Shown here: positions 32,340-39,916 of the stretch, piece after piece
Layout: every line of letters begins with the position of its first letter
Position numbering within the stretch: the first letter of the stretch is position 1
Translations under genes and position numbers: made by a program
Notes under the pieces: model-generated
Database searches by the model: none
Told to the model about the DNA's origin: nothing
What the model saw: the letters and a program-made list of their open reading frames with translations, nothing else
NCBI GenBank assembly: GCA_938014885.1
Contig: CALLQI010000004.1
Coordinates: forward strand, 1 to 64,000
Direction of reading: 5' to 3'
Length of the DNA stretch: 64,000 bases
Source: an uncultured bacterium
GTDB taxonomy: Bacteria > Planctomycetota > UBA8742 > UBA2392

Positions 32340-33527
32340 ATGACCGACGCGCGCGTGTTTCTCAAGAAGGGCCGCGAACCTGCCATCTGGCGCGGCCACC
32401 CCTGGGTGTTTTCGGGCGGCATCCTGCGCGTCGAGGGCGACCCCAAGCCCGGCCAGACCGTGAACGTGATGGCGGCCGGGGGGCGCTGGCTGGCGCGGGG
32501 CGCGTACTCGCCGGCGTCGCAGATCGCGCTGCGTATCTGGACTACCGACCCGGACGAACCGGTCGATCTCACCTTCTTCGAATCGCGCCTTACACGCGCG
32601 CTGAAACTGCGGCGCGATGCCGGCCTGCTGCAACCCGAAGCTGCCTGGCGTTTGTGCCACGCCGAATCCGACGGCCTGCCGGGTGTCATAGTCGACATCT
32701 ACGGCGACTGGGCCGTGTTGCAGGTGCTCAGCGCCGGGGCTGAGTGGCACCGCGACATGATTGCCGCCGTCGTGCAGCGCATCACGGGCGTGCGAGGCGT
32801 GTTTGAACGCAGCGACCTCGACGTGCGCACCAAAGAAGGCCTGCAACCGCGCAGCGGGCCGGTCCTCGGCGATGAGCCGCCCGAGCTGATCGATATTCGC
32901 GAGCGCGACGCGCGCTTTGCGGTCAACGTGCGCCAGGGCCACAAGACCGGCTTTTACCTCGATCAACGCGCCAACCGTGCCATCGTCGCCGAGCGTGCCG
33001 CCGGGCGCGATGTCCTGAATGTCTTCTGCTACACCGGCGGCTTCGGTATCGCCTGCGGCCGGGCGGGGGCGAAGTCCGTGCTGCAACTTGACGAATCAGC
33101 CGACGCACTGGCGTTGGCCGAACACAACGCGGCGCTGAACCAGCTGACCAGCGTCACGCACCTGCGCGCCGATGCATTCCGTGAATTGCGCGCCATGCGC
33201 GAGGCCGGCCGCAGCTTTGACCTGGTAGTGCTGGACCCGCCCAAGTTTGCAGGCAGCGCCAAGGCCGTCGAGTCCGCGATGCGCGGATATAAGGAAATCA
33301 ACATGCAGGCGCTGCACCTGCTGCGGCCGGGGGGCATTCTGGCCACGTTTTCGTGCAGCGGCCACATGGACATGGCCACGTTTCAGCATGCGGTGGCTGA
33401 TGCCGCGGCCGATGCCGGTCGGCGTTGCACCGTGCTGAAGCAATTGCACCAGGACGTGGATCACCCATTTGGGCTGCATTACCCCGAAGGCGAGTACCTA
33501 AAGGGTCTGTTGCTGCAGGTCGATTAG
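32340..33527 (+). CDS. rlmI: Class I SAM-dependent rRNA methyltransferase (RlmI family)
   Basis: The family methylates 23S rRNA C1962 (m5C). The 395-residue protein has the N-terminal PUA domain (VFLKKGREPAIWRGHPWVFS, GGILRVEGDPKPGQTVNVM, LARGAYSPASQIALRIW) followed by the RlmI-type linker (LRRDAGLLQPEAAWRLCHAE). The Rossmann part has the SAM motif DVLNVFCYTGGFGIACGRAG, the acidic LDESADAL segment and motif IV LVVLDPPKFAG, plus FSCSGHMD near the end. The symbol is given for the family; target site is inferred by homology. Confidence 0.88.
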   Translation: MTDARVFLKKGREPAIWRGHPWVFSGGILRVEGDPKPGQTVNVMAAGGRWLARGAYSPASQIALRIWTTDPDEPVDLTFFESRLTRALKLRRDAGLLQPEAAWRLCHAESDGLPGVIVDIYGDWAVLQVLSAGAEWHRDMIAAVVQRITGVRGVFERSDLDVRTKEGLQPRSGPVLGDEPPELIDIRERDARFAVNVRQGHKTGFYLDQRANRAIVAERAAGRDVLNVFCYTGGFGIACGRAGAKSVLQLDESADALALAEHNAALNQLTSVTHLRADAFRELRAMREAGRSFDLVVLDPPKFAGSAKAVESAMRGYKEINMQALHLLRPGGILATFSCSGHMDMATFQHAVADAAADAGRRCTVLKQLHQDVDHPFGLHYPEGEYLKGLLLQVD

Positions 33528-33563
33528 GAAAGGGTTGCGCGCCACGTCATTTCCGCGTGCAAT

Positions 33564-34556
33564 GTGTGCATGAGCGGTGCCACCACGGAACTTCCTGACC
33601 AAAGCACCGAAGCGACATCGGCCGGGGCCGACTTGCGCGCGCGCCCGAAGGATTGGGACGGCAAGACGCGTTCAGGCACCGGCATATTGATTTTCTACTA
33701 CTTGTTCAGGTTTCTTGGCCCGCGGTTTGCCTATCTGCTGTTGTACCCGGTTGCGCTGTACTACGTGATATTCAACCGCGCCCACGGCCGCGCGAGTGCG
33801 GATTACCTGCGCCGGAGGTTTCCGGGCATAGGCTGGTTTCGGCTGTGGTGGATGCGCTATCGCCACTTCCTGAGCTTCGGGCGGGTGCTGGTAGATCGTG
33901 GTTATGCGTTTCTCGGCATGCTGGGCACAGTCAAGTTTGAACGCGACGGCCATGACGTGATTGAACGTGTGCTGGGGCAGGGCAAGGGCGCGATCCTGAT
34001 CAGCGCGCACCTTGGCAACTGGGAGCTTGCGGCGTACTGCCTTGGCGCGTTCCGGGCCAACGGGCGGCGCATCCCGGTGAACGCCGTGATGTTCAAGGGC
34101 GAATCCGAGAAGGTCGAAAGGCAGCTCAAGCGCGCCAGCGGCGAGCAGCCATTCCAGGTGATCTCAAGCAACGACGCGCTGCAGGCCAGCATCGAATGCA
34201 TGAACGCGCTGAAGCGCGGCGAAGTTGTCGCCCTGCACGGCGACCGCACCCTTGGCGCGGGCGGGGTGGAGGTGCCGTTCCTGGGCCATATGGCGACGTT
34301 CCCGGTCGGGCCCTACGTGCTGGCGGCGCAAACCGGCGCGCCCGTGGTATTCACCTTCGCCAACCGGCTGGGCACGCGGCACTACCAGCTGATGGCGCGG
34401 GGCCCCTTCCACTACAAGTTCAAGGACCGCCGCAACCGTGAGGCCGACCTGCAGCAATGGGCTGGCGAATACGCGCGCCTTCTGGAAGGCCTGCTGCAGA
34501 AGTACCCGCTGCAGTGGCACAACTTCTACAAGTTCTGGGACCAGCCCGGCGCGTGA
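33564..34556 (+). CDS. Lysophospholipid/lipid A acyltransferase (LpxL/HtrB family)
   Basis: The 330-residue product has one N-terminal membrane helix (RFAYLLLYPVALYYVIFN) and the LPLAT catalytic motif SAHLGNWELAAY (H-x4-D/E). Further family elements are LHGDRTLGAGGVEVPFLGH and the late QWHNFYKFWD. LpxL-like enzymes add acyl chains to lipid A or to other lipid acceptors; the acceptor here is not known. It follows the methyltransferase with a gap of only 36 nt, so they may be cotranscribed. The start is uncertain between ATG 33564 and ATG 33570; neither has a good Shine-Dalgarno. Confidence 0.85.
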   Translation: MCMSGATTELPDQSTEATSAGADLRARPKDWDGKTRSGTGILIFYYLFRFLGPRFAYLLLYPVALYYVIFNRAHGRASADYLRRRFPGIGWFRLWWMRYRHFLSFGRVLVDRGYAFLGMLGTVKFERDGHDVIERVLGQGKGAILISAHLGNWELAAYCLGAFRANGRRIPVNAVMFKGESEKVERQLKRASGEQPFQVISSNDALQASIECMNALKRGEVVALHGDRTLGAGGVEVPFLGHMATFPVGPYVLAAQTGAPVVFTFANRLGTRHYQLMARGPFHYKFKDRRNREADLQQWAGEYARLLEGLLQKYPLQWHNFYKFWDQPGA

Positions 34557-35007
34557 CGCAAATGCGGTAAGGCGGGGTTCCACACGAAGACACTAAGTCA
34601 CGAAGAAAGGCATCACGCATCAACACCCAGCAACCACCCAGGTCTTTACCCCGCTTAGTGCCTTAGTGCCTTAGTGTGGAGAAGTAGTTGCAGTTAGCCC
34701 AAAAAGCAGTTGCCGTTCTTCGCGTTGGCCGTTGAGGCTGGCCCACTGCTACAAATTGTTTGTTTGCGCGCCGGGCTGCCTGCTGCTACTTCTATAGACA
34801 GCCATGGACCTTCCTGCATCCGACCCTGCCAGACGCTCCGGTGAGTTGCCGCCCGTGAGCAGCGCCGCGCGCCCGCCCGGTGTTCCGCAATCCAGCACGC
34901 CGCACTTGCTGATCCGCGAAGATTGCTTGGGCAAAGTGCGCCATCCGCTTCACCAACTCGCGAATGCGGGGTACATTCGTGTTCAGGAACCCCAACGGAG
35001 TCTGAAC
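34557..35007. other. Intergenic region with imperfect inverted octamer repeats
   Basis: 451 nt without a convincing gene. An arm at 34578-34605 (TTCCACACGAAGACACTAAG...) pairs imperfectly with 34654-34683 (CTTAGTGCCTTAGTGCCTTA...), about 21-22 of 28 positions; the right arm repeats TTAGTGCC with period 8. The rest up to the pseudopilin gene has no clear feature except a possible TATAGA at ~34793. A frame from 34804 merges into the pseudopilin gene but puts 68 residues of random composition before the prepilin leader and is not accepted. Confidence 0.6.
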
Positions 35008-35655
35008 ATGCAGCGCCGCCCCTTACGCGGTTTCACCCTGGTAGAGCTGATGGTCGTAATCGCGATCATCGGCCTGATGGCAAGCGTGTTGGCCACCAGT
35101 GTCGTCAGCAAGATGCGCCAGGCCAGCCGTGAGCTGGACAAGAAGACCCTGCAGGACCTGTTCAATCACATCCAGATGGCCATGGAAACCAATGAGCGCG
35201 CGCGCCAGCACTTCGCCCGTGGCGAACTGGCCGAGAAGCGTGGCCGCGAATTCTGGGAAGGCTGCTTCCGCAAGAAGATCCTGGCCGAAGACATGTTGCC
35301 CAAAATGGTCTGCAGCGCGGGCGACGACATCGAAATCAACCGCCGCGCGCTCGATGACCGCGAGGCCTTTGTGCTCGACGCCATGGGCTGCAGCTGGACC
35401 GCGCCCCAAGGCAACGAAGTGTTTGGCGTGTTCAAGGCCCGCGGCGAATTCAGGCGCGTGGCGATCTGCGTCAACAGCCGCAACTGGCTGAACCATGAAG
35501 ACGAAATCCTGACCATCTGGTCCGACGGCGAAACCGCCGAGTACGTCAGCCTTGAGCAGATGAAAGAGTGGGGCTACGCAATCGACGAAGAGAAATGGAA
35601 GAACCCCGTGGATCTCTTCGGGTCCGTCAAGCCGTTTGACGGCGTATTCGAGTAG
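35008..35655 (+). CDS. Type IV pilin-like protein / pseudopilin
   Basis: The product is 215 residues. The N-terminus MQRRPLRG/FTLVELMVVIAI is a class III prepilin leader: cleavage after Gly8, N-methylated Phe+1 and Glu+5, then the hydrophobic helix. The globular part is rich in charged residues and starts QASRELDKKTLQDLFNHIQM; it has Cys pairs (KMVCSAGDD, DAMGCSW, ICVNSR) that could form disulfides. GGAG precedes ATG 35008 by ~8 nt. It may form a periplasmic pseudopilus or competence fibre; no assembly ATPase or secretin gene is in the window. The upstream frame starting at 34804 is unlikely because it would place a non-leader before the cleavage site. Confidence 0.85.
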   Translation: MQRRPLRGFTLVELMVVIAIIGLMASVLATSVVSKMRQASRELDKKTLQDLFNHIQMAMETNERARQHFARGELAEKRGREFWEGCFRKKILAEDMLPKMVCSAGDDIEINRRALDDREAFVLDAMGCSWTAPQGNEVFGVFKARGEFRRVAICVNSRNWLNHEDEILTIWSDGETAEYVSLEQMKEWGYAIDEEKWKNPVDLFGSVKPFDGVFE

Positions 35656-36045
35656 CCTGTCCGGAACGGCAACAATAGCGTGCTGGGTCAGCCGCCCGAA
35701 GTTGGGGATTCGGGTGTGTCTGAAGGAAGGAGGAACTGCTTATGTAGCTTAGCGCCGTTGGCCGTCGGTGAGCTTTGGCTCGCTGACCTTGGTCCTGGGG
35801 CAATGCCTGGCCGGCCGCGCGTGCTTCATACCCGGTTCTAACACTTGAGGTATCCGACAAGCGAACGTCCCCCGGTTGCCATCGCGCGGCCGGGGGCGTT
35901 CCGTTTCCTGCGCCCGCTTGCGTGAAACTACCCTTGCCCCGGCGATTGCCCGCTCGTACACTTCTTGCTCCCCCGATATGACATCTGACGTCCGCGCTTT
36001 GGGGGCCGGGCGAAACCCCTGCCAACTCCCAGTGAAGGTGTCTAC
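35656..36045. other. Intergenic region between pseudopilin and lamin-tail gene
   Basis: 390 nt with no gene I can support. It contains a striking GGAAGGAGGAACTGCTTATG followed at once by TAG (ATG at 35742, TAG at 35745), a perfect ribosome site before a start-stop pair. A long minus-strand frame that passes through it is low-quality and is produced by the heptad array further right. No promoter or hairpin stands out. Confidence 0.5.
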
Positions 36046-36720
36046 ATGCGTTTCTATCAACGTCTGCTCATGCCCGGCCTGATGCTTGCGTCGGTGCTTG
36101 GCTTCAGCGCCTGCGGTGATTACGCCAACTCCGTAGAGGGCGACGTCACGTTGCCCAAGTCCAACGGACCCAACCCGCAGAATTTGCCCAACCCCAACAC
36201 CGTACCCAAGCCGACCCCGCCGCAGGGCTACCCGGTCAGCCTTAGCCCGGTGACGATCCAGGAAGTATTCGCCGACCCCGTTGGCGTGAACGCCGGCTCG
36301 CAGTACGTCGAGCTGTTCAACGCAAGTGCCTTTGAGGCCGACATCGGCGGCTGGACCCTTACCGACGGCACCGATTCGCACACCTTTGGCTTCGGCTTCA
36401 AGGTACCGGCCGGCGGCCGCGTGGTAGTGTTCATCGGCCAAAGCGGCGTGGACACCAACACGCAGCAGTTTGCGCCCAGCTTCCGCGAGCTCAGTACGGT
36501 ACAGGGTTCGCTGGTGCTGCTGCGCGCCGGTGTGGACCTGGTTGACTTTGTCCAGTGGGGCAGCGGCAACAACGCCTTTGAAAGCACCGCCGACAGTGTC
36601 AACGAATGGGTTAGCGGCGACTTCGTCGTCAACCCCAATGAAGGCACCGCCGTGCATTACGACGGCAGCGCAAGCAACAGCACAGCCTGGAGCAACGGCA
36701 ACCCGACCCCGGGCAACTAA
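36046..36720 (+). CDS. Lipoprotein with a lamin-tail domain (LTD)
   Basis: The product is 224 residues with the signal MRFYQRLLMPGLMLASVLGF followed by SAC (lipid Cys23). After a Pro/Asn-rich linker (NLPNPNTVPKPTPPQG) the LTD is seen: VTIQEVFADPVG, YVELFNASAFEADIGGWTL, then TDGTDSHTFGFG, and GGRVVVFIG. LTDs are Ig-like beta-sandwich domains frequent in secreted proteins of many bacteria and probably bind surfaces, polymers or other proteins. AAGGTG is 6-8 nt before the ATG. No catalytic residues are present. It ends in a strong hairpin terminator. Confidence 0.87.
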   Translation: MRFYQRLLMPGLMLASVLGFSACGDYANSVEGDVTLPKSNGPNPQNLPNPNTVPKPTPPQGYPVSLSPVTIQEVFADPVGVNAGSQYVELFNASAFEADIGGWTLTDGTDSHTFGFGFKVPAGGRVVVFIGQSGVDTNTQQFAPSFRELSTVQGSLVLLRAGVDLVDFVQWGSGNNAFESTADSVNEWVSGDFVVNPNEGTAVHYDGSASNSTAWSNGNPTPGN

Positions 36721-36745
36721 GCGCAGGCACAGCAGCCAACAAGAA

Positions 36746-36767
36746 AAGCCCGCCGAAAGGCGGGCTT
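36746..36767 (+). terminator. Rho-independent terminator of the lamin-tail gene
   Basis: A 9-bp stem AAGCCCGCC / GGCGGGCTT closed by GAAA and followed by GTTGTTTG. This is a clear intrinsic terminator 25 nt after the stop. Confidence 0.85.
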
Positions 36768-36866
36768 GTTGTTTGGGCAAGCAGCTCGTGTTACAGGCAT
36801 CGTGCCTACACGCAGGTGCAGTAAGTGGTGTGGGCGCCCCGCCCGCACGCTGTTGCAATTCCGCCC

Positions 36867-36954
36867 CCGGCGGCGGGACGCCGCCGGCACTCACGCGCGA
36901 GACGCGCGTGCCACGTTCCCAAATTGCCGCCGCCCCGGTTTCCCGGGGTGGCGG
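36867..36954. repeat. Three consecutive GC-rich hairpins
   Basis: 36867-36887 (CCGGCGG / CCGCCGG, 7-nt loop), 36892-36910 (CACGCGCG / CGCGCGTG, 3-nt loop) and 36927-36954 (12-bp stem with one G-U pair). They resemble palindromic REP-type extragenic elements of GC-rich bacteria. Confidence 0.6.
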
Positions 36955-36981
36955 TTGATGGTTGTGACAGCATGCGTGCCT

Positions 36982-37156
36982 GCTCACCGAGCACCGGGCA
37001 CTGAGCACCGAGCACTGAGCACCGGGCACCGAGCTCTGACCACCGAGCACTGAGCACCGGGCACCGAGCTCTGACCACCGAGCACTGAGCACCGAGCACC
37101 GAGCACCGAGCACTGAGCACCGAGCACTGAGCACCGGGCACTGACTACCGGGCACC
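36982..37156. repeat. Heptanucleotide tandem array, 25 units
   Basis: 175 nt made of consecutive 7-mers of the type GAGCACC, GAGCACT, GGGCACC, GAGCTCT, GACCACC. A 35-bp higher-order block (five heptads starting at 37010/37045) is partly repeated. Since 7 is not divisible by 3, all minus-strand frames stay open and encode a 7-residue periodic product (e.g. CSVLGAR), but no start or ribosome site belongs to such a gene. Confidence 0.95.
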
Positions 37157-37157
37157 G

Positions 37158-38021
37158 CTATCCATCAGGCGGGGCTTGTGCGTGCACCCAGGCCAGCAGC
37201 TTGGCGGTTTCCGGGTTGGCTTGCGGGTTCCTTTCCAGCTTGTTTAGCAGGTTTTCCGTGGGCAGCGGCGGCGGGCCTTGCTTGCCCGCCTTGTACCACG
37301 CACCGGCGGCCTTCCAGAACTGCAACAGGTCTTGCGCCACTTCCGGATCGCTCCAGAGCGCATCCAGCGGCCTTTCTGCGGGCTTGTCTGCGGGCTGTTT
37401 TGCGGGTTGGTCTGCTGCGGGCTTTGCGTTCGGCTGCAGCGGCGCGGCCGGCTTTGCCTTGGCCGCCGACTTGTGCTGCTCGAGCGACTGGCGCACTTTG
37501 GTGCTTATCTGGTGGATGCTGCCGTCGATGCGCTTGAGCGCGCGGTAGCCGCGCTCAGGCGTCGGGTCACCGGTGAATTCGAACTGGTGCTCGCCGTCTT
37601 CGTTGATTTCGGGCTTGCCGGACTTGCGCTTCTTGTCTGTGGGCTTCTTGTCGGCGAGTCTCTTTTGGATGCGCTCTTCAAGCTGGCGATAGAAGTCGAG
37701 CACGAACTGGTCGCGCTGCATCTCAAGCAGCTGGGTCTGCTTGGCCAGCAACTCCGCGGCTTCTTTCATGTCGGCCACGAGATCAGCCGGGAAGAAGGGG
37801 TCCAGGCCCCGGCGCTCGCGGCGCGTCTCGAGCTTGACGATGTCCACCACGGCGGCCGTCGCGCGGAAACCGTCGCGCATGCGTTCTTGCTCAGGCGCGC
37901 TGAGTCCGCGTAAGTCAGCCACGGCGAGCTCACTGGCATCGACCGCAGCGTCCAGGGCAGACAGCAGAAAGTCGCCCGTTTTGAGCGCCAGTCGAACATG
38001 GATTTCGGCAAGCCGCGACAC
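37158..38021 (-). CDS. Uncharacterised charged, low-complexity protein
   Basis: The product is 287 residues and starts at GTG 38021 with GGAG 7 nt upstream. The first ~110 residues are helical with possible coiled-coil parts (FLLSALDAAVDASELAVADL, ADMKEAAELLAKQTQLLEMQ). Then follows a Lys/Asp-rich middle (KRLADKKPTDKKRKSGKPEI), a Pro/Ala/Lys-rich linker (KAKPAAPLQPNAKPAADQPA) and a C-terminal helical end with WSDPEVAQDLLQFWKAAGAW. It has no signal peptide. I do not recognise the family and assign no function. Its stop codon borders the heptad array. Confidence 0.75.
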   Translation of the reverse strand: MSRLAEIHVRLALKTGDFLLSALDAAVDASELAVADLRGLSAPEQERMRDGFRATAAVVDIVKLETRRERRGLDPFFPADLVADMKEAAELLAKQTQLLEMQRDQFVLDFYRQLEERIQKRLADKKPTDKKRKSGKPEINEDGEHQFEFTGDPTPERGYRALKRIDGSIHQISTKVRQSLEQHKSAAKAKPAAPLQPNAKPAADQPAKQPADKPAERPLDALWSDPEVAQDLLQFWKAAGAWYKAGKQGPPPLPTENLLNKLERNPQANPETAKLLAWVHAQAPPDG

Positions 38022-38066
38022 GCGAATCTCCTACCCTTAGCGACAATGGCGCACAGGAAACGGCGC

Positions 38067-38094
38067 GAGATTCGAGATTCGAGATTCGAGGTTC
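38067..38094. repeat. Short heptad tandem repeat
   Basis: GAGATTC, GAGATTC, GAGATTC, GAGGTTC in tandem. It is a second heptad-based array about 900 nt from the large one and next to the same gene. Confidence 0.85.
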
Positions 38095-38205
38095 GGGCCA
38101 AAGCAGCCCCACAGGCGGGTTCCCGGGCGACAACATTTTTCAGATTTCCGGCAGGGCCCCGGCCGAAAGGGCGGGGACGGGCCACCCCAAAGCTACATCG
38201 CACAA

Positions 38206-38295
38206 TCACAGCCCGCCGCGTAAGCGGTGGAGGGTCCAGGACAGACACTCGAGCGTGCACACTGGCTCCTCCATCGCTGACGCGATGGGCTGTGA
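38206..38295. repeat. 28-bp inverted repeat made of two hairpins
   Basis: Arms 38206-38233 and 38268-38295 start with TCACAGCCC and are complementary at about 23 of 28 positions with a 34-nt spacer. Each arm folds alone into a 7-bp hairpin. Alternative structures are therefore possible in DNA or RNA. Confidence 0.75.
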
Positions 38296-38408
38296 TCGCG
38301 CGATCCGTATCTCTGGTGACTCAAACGAGCCACGCGCGCCAAGGCGGCCGCAACACGAACAGCGTGCGGCCGGGGCGTCTTTGCTACGTTTGCTTGGTGA
38401 ATTCCGCG

Positions 38409-39827
38409 CTACTTGCCTTCGGACAGGCGGCGGAAGGGTACGAATTCGCGGGCGGTTTCGCCTTCGACTTCGAACTCGGCGCCGCTGCTCATCAGGCCTA
38501 CCAGGCGACCCATGCGGCCGCCGGGCAGCGGGAAGTTGAACTCGGGGCCGTTTAGCACAAACACGCGGTCTTCTTCGCCGTGCAACACCAGTTTGTCGGT
38601 GTAGATCACGCTGCCCTGCGGCAGTTGCTCATCACTCGTGTTCACGCCGGGCAAGTGCGTGGCGATGCTTTCGTTGCCGAGCCCGCCGGCCCACACCAGC
38701 ATCTGGCCCAGGCGTTCCGGCTCAAGGTTGCGCGGCGCGGCTTCGGTGCCGGTGCGGAATTCCACCATGTTCTGCGACAGCTCAGACAGTGCCACTTCAC
38801 CGGCAGCATCCTGCACACGGGCATCGCCGCGCATGGTGGCGATGCGCAATACCTGCTCAGATTCCATGTCAAAGCTGCCAGAGGCCTGGCGGTACTCCAG
38901 CGACTGGCCGTCATTGCCAAGCCGCACGCCGAAGCGCGAAGCCGCCGCGACAAAGCTTTGCACAAAGTCGGCCGAATCCAGGCCCACGCCGTAGAAGCTG
39001 ACGCGCTGTTCCTGAATCATTTGCGGCAGGCCGCCGGCGTACAGGTCAACGCCCCAGGTACGCTTGGCAAGCTCGGCCACTTCCTTGACTGTCGTGCGGC
39101 GGATTTCGACCACTGCGCCCGCGCGGTCAATGTGCGCGTACGGTACATCCAGCTCAATCGTGGCAAGACCGCCCTTTCCGACGTGGACACTGCGGCCGGC
39201 CACACTGACGCTGAAATCACGGCTGCGGGCGTCAATCGCCACGCGGCCACGTTCAAGACTTATGCTGGGTGTGGTGAAACCCGTGCCGCCGCTGACGCGC
39301 AGTGCGGTGCCGCCATCGAGCAGCACTTCGCCGGTGTTGAACGTGACGCGGCGCGGGCTGCCCATGCGGGCTTCGACCAGGTCGCCGGCGCGGATGAACT
39401 GCTTGCCGTCGTCATCGACCACGGTGCCGACGGTGGGTACAGGGCCTTCCGGAAGCTTGGTCACCAGCATGCCGAAGGTGAACACGACCACGGCCACAGC
39501 GGCCACGCGCGGCAGGTACACGCGAATCAGTTCGGAAATGCGGATCAGGTCCGCCTGCTGGGCAACTTCGGGCTCAGCCATCAGGTCGCGAGACTTTTCG
39601 AACAGCGCCTTCAGCGCACCCTGCGAAACGTCGGCCTGGGGGTCGGCGCGCATGACGCCAAGCAAACTTTCGACGCTGCCGCGTGCCTTCTGCAGTTGCG
39701 CGTCCTGCGCGACTTCGGCCTGCAGCTTCAACGCGTCGGCGGCGGGCAGGTCGCCCAGCAACAGGGCGGCCAGCCGCGCTTCGGCGCTTTGGGGTTTGTG
39801 CTGCCGGGATGATTCGTTGCTGCTCAT
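38409..39827 (-). CDS. FecR-like transmembrane protein, putative anti-sigma factor
   Basis: The product is 472 residues. The N-terminal ~100 residues are helical with an LxxLLLGDLPxxDALKLQAE-like anti-sigma region. One membrane segment (VAAVAVVVFTFGMLVTKL) follows near 110-127. The periplasmic part has the FecR beta-domain features DDGKQFIRAGDLVEARMG, RRVTFNTGEVLLDGGTALRV and SISLERGRVAIDARSRDFSV, then WGVDLYAGG. The sigma gene is directly upstream, so the protein probably regulates that sigma in response to an envelope signal. GAGG is 8 nt before the ATG. Confidence 0.82.
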   Translation of the reverse strand: MSSNESSRQHKPQSAEARLAALLLGDLPAADALKLQAEVAQDAQLQKARGSVESLLGVMRADPQADVSQGALKALFEKSRDLMAEPEVAQQADLIRISELIRVYLPRVAAVAVVVFTFGMLVTKLPEGPVPTVGTVVDDDGKQFIRAGDLVEARMGSPRRVTFNTGEVLLDGGTALRVSGGTGFTTPSISLERGRVAIDARSRDFSVSVAGRSVHVGKGGLATIELDVPYAHIDRAGAVVEIRRTTVKEVAELAKRTWGVDLYAGGLPQMIQEQRVSFYGVGLDSADFVQSFVAAASRFGVRLGNDGQSLEYRQASGSFDMESEQVLRIATMRGDARVQDAAGEVALSELSQNMVEFRTGTEAAPRNLEPERLGQMLVWAGGLGNESIATHLPGVNTSDEQLPQGSVIYTDKLVLHGEEDRVFVLNGPEFNFPLPGGRMGRLVGLMSSGAEFEVEGETAREFVPFRRLSEGK

Positions 39828-39916
39828 GCTATTTGCCTCGGGGTGCTGACTTGAATCCCCACCACTCGTGAAACGTCCCAGTCGCCTTCCCGTTGGTTGA
39901 ATCCGGCATTGCCTGC

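Larger units (their letters stand above)
36721..37157. other. Intergenic region: hairpins and a heptad repeat array
   Basis: 437 nt between converging genes. It starts with a terminator for the lamin-tail gene, then three GC-rich hairpins in 90 nt (36867-36887, 36892-36910, 36927-36954), then a 25-unit heptanucleotide array at 36982-37156 that touches the stop codon of the minus-strand gene. Confidence 0.85.
38022..38408. other. Intergenic region with heptad run and double-hairpin inverted repeat
   Basis: 387 nt with no convincing gene. It has four heptads at 38067-38094 (GAGATTC x3 then GAGGTTC) and, at 38206-38233 and 38268-38295, a 28-bp inverted repeat in which each arm is itself a hairpin (CCGCCGC-GTAA-GCGGTGG; CCATCGC-TGAC-GCGATGG). 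Confidence 0.8.

Noticed and set aside
35749..37155. A 468-residue minus-strand frame through the lamin-tail gene and the heptad array
   Set aside because: The open frame is produced by the 7-bp repeat, which encodes a periodic CSVLGAR-type product, and by overlap with the lamin-tail gene. It has no ribosome site and no coherent protein pattern.
36982..37156. CRISPR-like array
   Set aside because: Units are 7 bp without spacers and no cas genes are nearby.
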